Positions 59,991 to 64,000 of a stretch of 64,000 bases of DNA are shown here, one piece after another. Under the pieces are notes generated by a model. The model saw only the letters and a list, made by a program, of their open reading frames with translations. It searched no databases and was not told where the DNA came from. A program made the position numbers and the translations under genes. This stretch comes from Lachnospiraceae bacterium XPB1003 (lineage in GTDB: Bacteria > Bacillota > Clostridia > Lachnospirales > Lachnospiraceae), in the NCBI GenBank assembly GCA_900102065.1, contig FMVK01000012.1:38191-102190 (forward strand), given 5' to 3'. Within the stretch, counting starts at the first letter, position 1, and each line of letters opens with the position of its first letter.

Positions 59991-61604
59991 ATGAACGGCG
60001 CAGAGGCGATGATCAAATGCCTTGAACAGGAAAATGTAAAATATGTATTCGGCTATCCGGGGGTGGCTATCTGCCCTTTTTATGATGCCATTTATCAGTC
60101 AGATATAAAGTCCGTCCTTATCAGAACGGAACAGAGTGCGGCTCATGCTGCCAGCGGTATGGCCAGGATGACGGGGGAGGCTGCCGTATGTGCGGTAACA
60201 TCAGGCCCGGGCGCCACCAATCTGATCACCGGTATCGCTACTGCTTTTGCAGATTCCATTCCAATGATCTGCATAACGGGTCAGGTCAATTCCGAACTTA
60301 TCGGTTCCGATGTTTTCCAGGAAGCAGATATCACGGGTGCGGTTGAAAGCTTTGTTAAATATTCTTATCTGGTAAAAGACCCCAAGGAGATTCCCGAGAT
60401 AGTTAAGGAAGCATTTTATATTGCCAATTCAGGCAGACGCGGACCTGTACTTATCGATTTCCCCATTGATGTTCAGCAGGCTGAGATCAGGAATTTCGAA
60501 TATCCCAAGGAGGTTAAGCTTCGTACTTACAAGCCTACCATCAAGGGAAACGCTCTTCAGATCAAGAAGGTGATCAAAGAGCTTGAGAAAGCCCGTAAAC
60601 CGCTTATCTGTGCGGGCGGAGGAGTCCACCTCTGCAATGCCGTAAAGGAGCTTCGTGAATTCGCGGAGGAATACAGCATTCCCGTAGTATCTACCATGAT
60701 GGGTATAGGCGTACTTCCCACCGAGCATCCTCTTTATTTCGGAATGGTCGGAAATAACGGTGCACCGGCAGCAAACCGTGCCATGCGTGAAGCTGACATG
60801 ATAATCATGCTGGGAGCAAGAGTGGCAGACCGTGCTGTCAACCAGCCGGAAGTGCTTACGGAAAATACGGTGCTCGTTCATATAGATGTGGATCCTGCGG
60901 AGATCGGCAAGAATGCCGGCGCGGCCATCCCCATCGTAGGTGATGCAAAACATATCCTTCAGGATATGACCGAATATGAGATAGACGGTTCATATGCCGC
61001 ATGGATAAAAGAGCTTGAGGGATATCGCAAGGATCTTAAGGTGATCCGCCCCGAGCACCCGGGTTTCGTGGATCCGGCGATCTTCGTCAGAAAACTTTCC
61101 GAGAAGATGAAAGATGATGCGGTATATGTTGCGGATGTAGGACAGAATCAGATCTGGTCATGCAGGAATCATATAGTAAGGAACGGAAGATTCCTTACCA
61201 GCGGCGGAATGGGGACCATGGGTTATTCCATTCCCGCAGCTATGGGGGCAAAGCTTGCGGTACCTTCAAGACAGGTGGTTGCCGTATGCGGTGACGGAGC
61301 TTTCCAGATGTCCATGATGGAACTTGCAACACTGTGTCAGTACGATATTCACGTTAAGATCATCGTAATGCGTAACAGCTATCTGGGAATGGTAAGACAG
61401 TATCAGCACTTCTCCCTTAAGGACAGATACTCTATGGTAGATATAGGTACGACTCCTGCCCTGGATCAAATCGCCAAGGCTTATGGAATGAAATATATGC
61501 TGATAAAGGACATGAAGGGTGTTGATGATAAGATCGAGACCTTCCTTAAGGAAGACGAGTCCTATCTGGTTGAATGCAATATCGATCCTATGGATCTTGT
61601 TTAA
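59991..61604 (+). CDS. ilvB: Acetolactate synthase large subunit
   Basis: 537 residues. It condenses two pyruvates, or pyruvate and 2-ketobutyrate, using ThDP, the first common step of Val/Ile/Leu synthesis. Motifs: VFGYPGVAICPFYDAIY, RTEQSAAHAASGMARMTG with the catalytic Glu, TSGPGATNLITGIATAFADS, VFQEADITGAVESFVKYS, GTMGYSIPAAMGAKLA and CGDGAFQMSMMELATLCQY. ATG 59991 follows GGAGGTG. Two ilvN-type genes follow. It is slightly short against typical IlvB (about 560), as in related catabolic enzymes, but the ilv context supports IlvB. Confidence 0.93.
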   Translation: MNGAEAMIKCLEQENVKYVFGYPGVAICPFYDAIYQSDIKSVLIRTEQSAAHAASGMARMTGEAAVCAVTSGPGATNLITGIATAFADSIPMICITGQVNSELIGSDVFQEADITGAVESFVKYSYLVKDPKEIPEIVKEAFYIANSGRRGPVLIDFPIDVQQAEIRNFEYPKEVKLRTYKPTIKGNALQIKKVIKELEKARKPLICAGGGVHLCNAVKELREFAEEYSIPVVSTMMGIGVLPTEHPLYFGMVGNNGAPAANRAMREADMIIMLGARVADRAVNQPEVLTENTVLVHIDVDPAEIGKNAGAAIPIVGDAKHILQDMTEYEIDGSYAAWIKELEGYRKDLKVIRPEHPGFVDPAIFVRKLSEKMKDDAVYVADVGQNQIWSCRNHIVRNGRFLTSGGMGTMGYSIPAAMGAKLAVPSRQVVAVCGDGAFQMSMMELATLCQYDIHVKIIVMRNSYLGMVRQYQHFSLKDRYSMVDIGTTPALDQIAKAYGMKYMLIKDMKGVDDKIETFLKEDESYLVECNIDPMDLV

Positions 61605-61618
61605 GAAAGGGTGCGGAT

Positions 61619-62101
61619 ATGAAAAGGATTTTTTCGGTTCTTGTTGAAAACAGGACAGGTGTACTCTGGAAAGTGGCAGGCCTTTTTTCGAGAAGAGGCT
61701 TCAATATAAATTCTCTTGCAGTGGGTGAGACGGACAATCACGAGACATCCATGATGACGATACTCAGTGACGGTTCACCCCGTACTCTGGAGCAGATAGA
61801 GAAGCAGCTCAATAAAAAGCTGGATGTAATCAAGGTGCGTACCTTTGATGAGAACAAGGCTGTTACAAGAGAGCTTATGCTCATAAAGGTAAAATATACC
61901 AAGGCAAACCGCCGTGAGATCATGGAGACCTGTGAGGTCATGGGAGCGGAGATAGTGGATATGTCCGAATCTCTTATGATGATCCAGATCTGTGATTCAC
62001 CGGAGAAGATCCAGCTTCTTATAAGCATGCTTGCACAGGTAAGGATAGTGGAAGTAGCGCGAACAGGGACCCTTGCATTGCAGAAGTGTCTTGAGGACTA
62101 G
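61619..62101 (+). CDS. ilvN: Acetolactate synthase small subunit (first copy)
   Basis: 160 residues. An ACT domain (3-75) reads FSVLVENRTGVLWKVAGLFS then RRGFNINSLAVGETDNHETS, followed by the C-terminal regulatory half (about 85-160). It binds valine and tunes IlvB. ATG 61619 follows AAGGGTG, 14 bases after the ilvB stop, so it is the direct partner of ilvB. A second, different small subunit follows at 62184. Confidence 0.92.
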   Translation: MKRIFSVLVENRTGVLWKVAGLFSRRGFNINSLAVGETDNHETSMMTILSDGSPRTLEQIEKQLNKKLDVIKVRTFDENKAVTRELMLIKVKYTKANRREIMETCEVMGAEIVDMSESLMMIQICDSPEKIQLLISMLAQVRIVEVARTGTLALQKCLED

Positions 62102-62111
62102 TATTTTTTCT

Positions 62112-62139
62112 TTGCAACATGGATATTTTCTGCTATACT
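62112..62139 (+). promoter_or_regulatory. Promoter of the second small-subunit gene
   Basis: TTGCAA (62112-62117), a 16-base spacer with TGC before TATACT (62134-62139), 45 bases before the start. It suggests independent expression of the second ilvN and ilvC. Confidence 0.55.
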
Positions 62140-62183
62140 AGCTCTTATATTTTCAAAAACTATTAAGTGAGGCGTCACGGACT

Positions 62184-62699
62184 ATGGCTGTGGAAACCAA
62201 TAAAAAAGTATTTCAGCTTCTTGTTGATAACACATCAGGTGTTCTCAGCAGGATCTCGGGTCTTTTCTCCAGGAGAGGATATAATATCGAAAGCATCACT
62301 GCAGGTGTGACTGCAGATCCGCGTTATACCCGTATCACCATTGTAACAAGCGGTGATGATGATATACTCGAGCAGATCGAGAAGCAGGTGGCAAAGCTTG
62401 TAGATGTAAGGAATATCAAGGTGCTTGAAACCTATGAGTCCGTTTACAGAGAGCTTTGTCTTATTAAAGTTGAAGTTACCGACAAATCCCGTGAGGGACT
62501 TATCGCAGTCGCTAACGTATTCCGTGCAAATATAATCGACGTCAGCACTACTTCGATGATCATTGAGATCACCGGAAATCAGAACAAGATCCAGGCATTC
62601 CTCGGACTTCTCGAAGGATATACGATCTTGGAGCTCGCAAGGACCGGTATCACCGGACTTACCAGAGGCGACAAGGACGTAGTATGGCTTGATAATTGA
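62184..62699 (+). CDS. ilvN: Acetolactate synthase small subunit (second copy)
   Basis: 171 residues. The ACT domain reads FQLLVDNTSGVLSRISGLFS then RRGYNIESITAGVTADPRYT, clearly related to but not a copy of the preceding gene (differences throughout). The C-terminal half ends in GYTILELARTGITGLTRG. It may give different feedback behaviour to the same large subunit or partner another one. It has its own promoter and a moderate AGTGAGG site. ilvC follows after 95 bases. Confidence 0.91.
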   Translation: MAVETNKKVFQLLVDNTSGVLSRISGLFSRRGYNIESITAGVTADPRYTRITIVTSGDDDILEQIEKQVAKLVDVRNIKVLETYESVYRELCLIKVEVTDKSREGLIAVANVFRANIIDVSTTSMIIEITGNQNKIQAFLGLLEGYTILELARTGITGLTRGDKDVVWLDN

Positions 62700-62754
62700 T
62701 AATGTGAATAATAGCAGGTAAGGAACCGCAACTAACGATCCCTGAACAGGCTGT

Positions 62755-62760
62755 TATAAT
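62755..62760 (+). promoter_or_regulatory. -10 box before ilvC
   Basis: TATAAT at 62755-62760, 34 bases before the ilvC ATG; no convincing -35. No T-box, hairpin-terminator or leader peptide is seen in the 95-base gap. Confidence 0.4.
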
Positions 62761-62764
62761 ATAA

Positions 62765-63811
<1,047 letters not shown>

Positions 63812-63836
63812 TCGATATTGCTTTTAGATGTTATAA

Positions 63837-63871
63837 ATCCTCGCGGCAGTGTTTGCTGCGGGGATTTTTTT
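63837..63871 (+). terminator. Rho-independent terminator after ilvC
   Basis: ATCCTCGCGGC pairs with GCTGCGGGGAT (11 pairs, two G-T type), short loop, then TTTTTTT. It ends the ilv operon. Confidence 0.85.
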
Positions 63872-63877
63872 GCGCCT

Positions 63878-64000
63878 TCAAAAGATTTCACTCCCACTGT
63901 GTGGCCTTACAGTGGAATGCTCGCCTGCAGTTCTGCCGGAAAATGCGTTAGAAGACGGCAGCTCACGAAACCGTTCACACGCTCCATCCGTGGAGCGTTG
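63878..64000. other. Hairpin-rich right edge, also an open minus-strand frame
   Basis: Three strong inverted repeats crowd this stretch: CCACTGT/ACAGTGG (63893-63914), CTGCCG/CGGCAG (63935-63961) and CGCTCCA/TGGAGCG (63980-63997). On the minus strand a frame stays open from the edge to TGA at 63878 (40 codons) and reads CERFRELPSSNAF and AGEHSTVRPHSGSEIF. Either a repeat or RNA element, or the end of a small gene outside the window; neither can be decided here. Confidence 0.4.

Overview
The window reads as one chromosomal segment of an anaerobic, plant-fibre-degrading Firmicute of the family Lachnospiraceae, most likely Butyrivibrio, Pseudobutyrivibrio or a close relative. This placement is inferred from gene content and protein style, not from a database search. 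Supporting signs are Gram-positive PolC, strong AGGAGG-type ribosome binding sites, YesL/YesM/YesN/LplA-LplB-YtcP modules, many c-di-GMP proteins, intracellular xylan-oligosaccharide hydrolases, a lar nickel-pincer operon and a FeoA-FeoB fusion. No phage, insertion sequence, CRISPR array, rRNA or integrase was seen. The only RNA gene found is a tRNA-Glu(CTC).

Layout. 1-8.6 kb: end of polC, a zinc-ribbon membrane protein, tRNA-Glu, a small membrane protein, a chemoreceptor, and a MarR plus GGDEF/EAL pair. 8.7-13.6 kb: pentose-phosphate genes (araD-like epimerase, rpe), a ROK repressor, a DUF4867 protein and an L-fucose/L-arabinose isomerase-family enzyme. 13.7-42.4 kb: a large xylan-oligosaccharide utilisation locus. 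It holds a type B carboxylesterase, GH8 exo-oligoxylanase, a divergent LacI-sensor/GGDEF protein, GH115 alpha-glucuronidase, a convergent GH3-Big2 enzyme with a small orphan partner, YesL/YesM/YesN, an LplA/LplB/YtcP-type ABC importer without its ATPase, an SGNH esterase, GH43, a second GH3, split transketolase and xylulokinase. 42.5-51.1 kb: an AraC regulator, larE-larB-larC, an AmrS-like radical SAM protein, a CDF metal transporter, a NUDIX enzyme and FeoA-FeoB. 51.2-58.4 kb: argH, asd, a DUF234-type ATPase, topB, a beta-helix acyltransferase-like protein and an HD protein. 58.5-64 kb: a PF06541 membrane protein, a lipoprotein and the branched-chain amino acid genes ilvB, two tandem ilvN and ilvC.

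How the genes fit together. None of the glycoside hydrolases or esterases shows a signal peptide, while the solute-binding protein is a lipoprotein. The picture is therefore import of decorated xylo-oligosaccharides followed by cytoplasmic removal of glucuronosyl, acetyl/acyl and arabinosyl groups and trimming to xylose by GH8, GH43 and GH3. Xylulokinase, epimerases and the two-part transketolase would feed the pentose-phosphate pathway. No recognisable xylA lies in the window, so the FucI/AraA-like isomerase with its DUF4867 neighbour is the leading local candidate for the aldose-ketose step. Visible regulation includes a consensus CcpA (cre) site before GH115, a cre-like site before the divergent GH3, palindromes at the ROK promoters, and hairpins flanking the solute-binding-protein gene.

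The least explained items are the LacI-like sensor fused to a diguanylate cyclase, the DUF4867/isomerase pair, the 131-codon orphan coupled to GH3, the extracytoplasmic protein at 33001, the frame conflict near 3455 and the hairpin-rich right edge.
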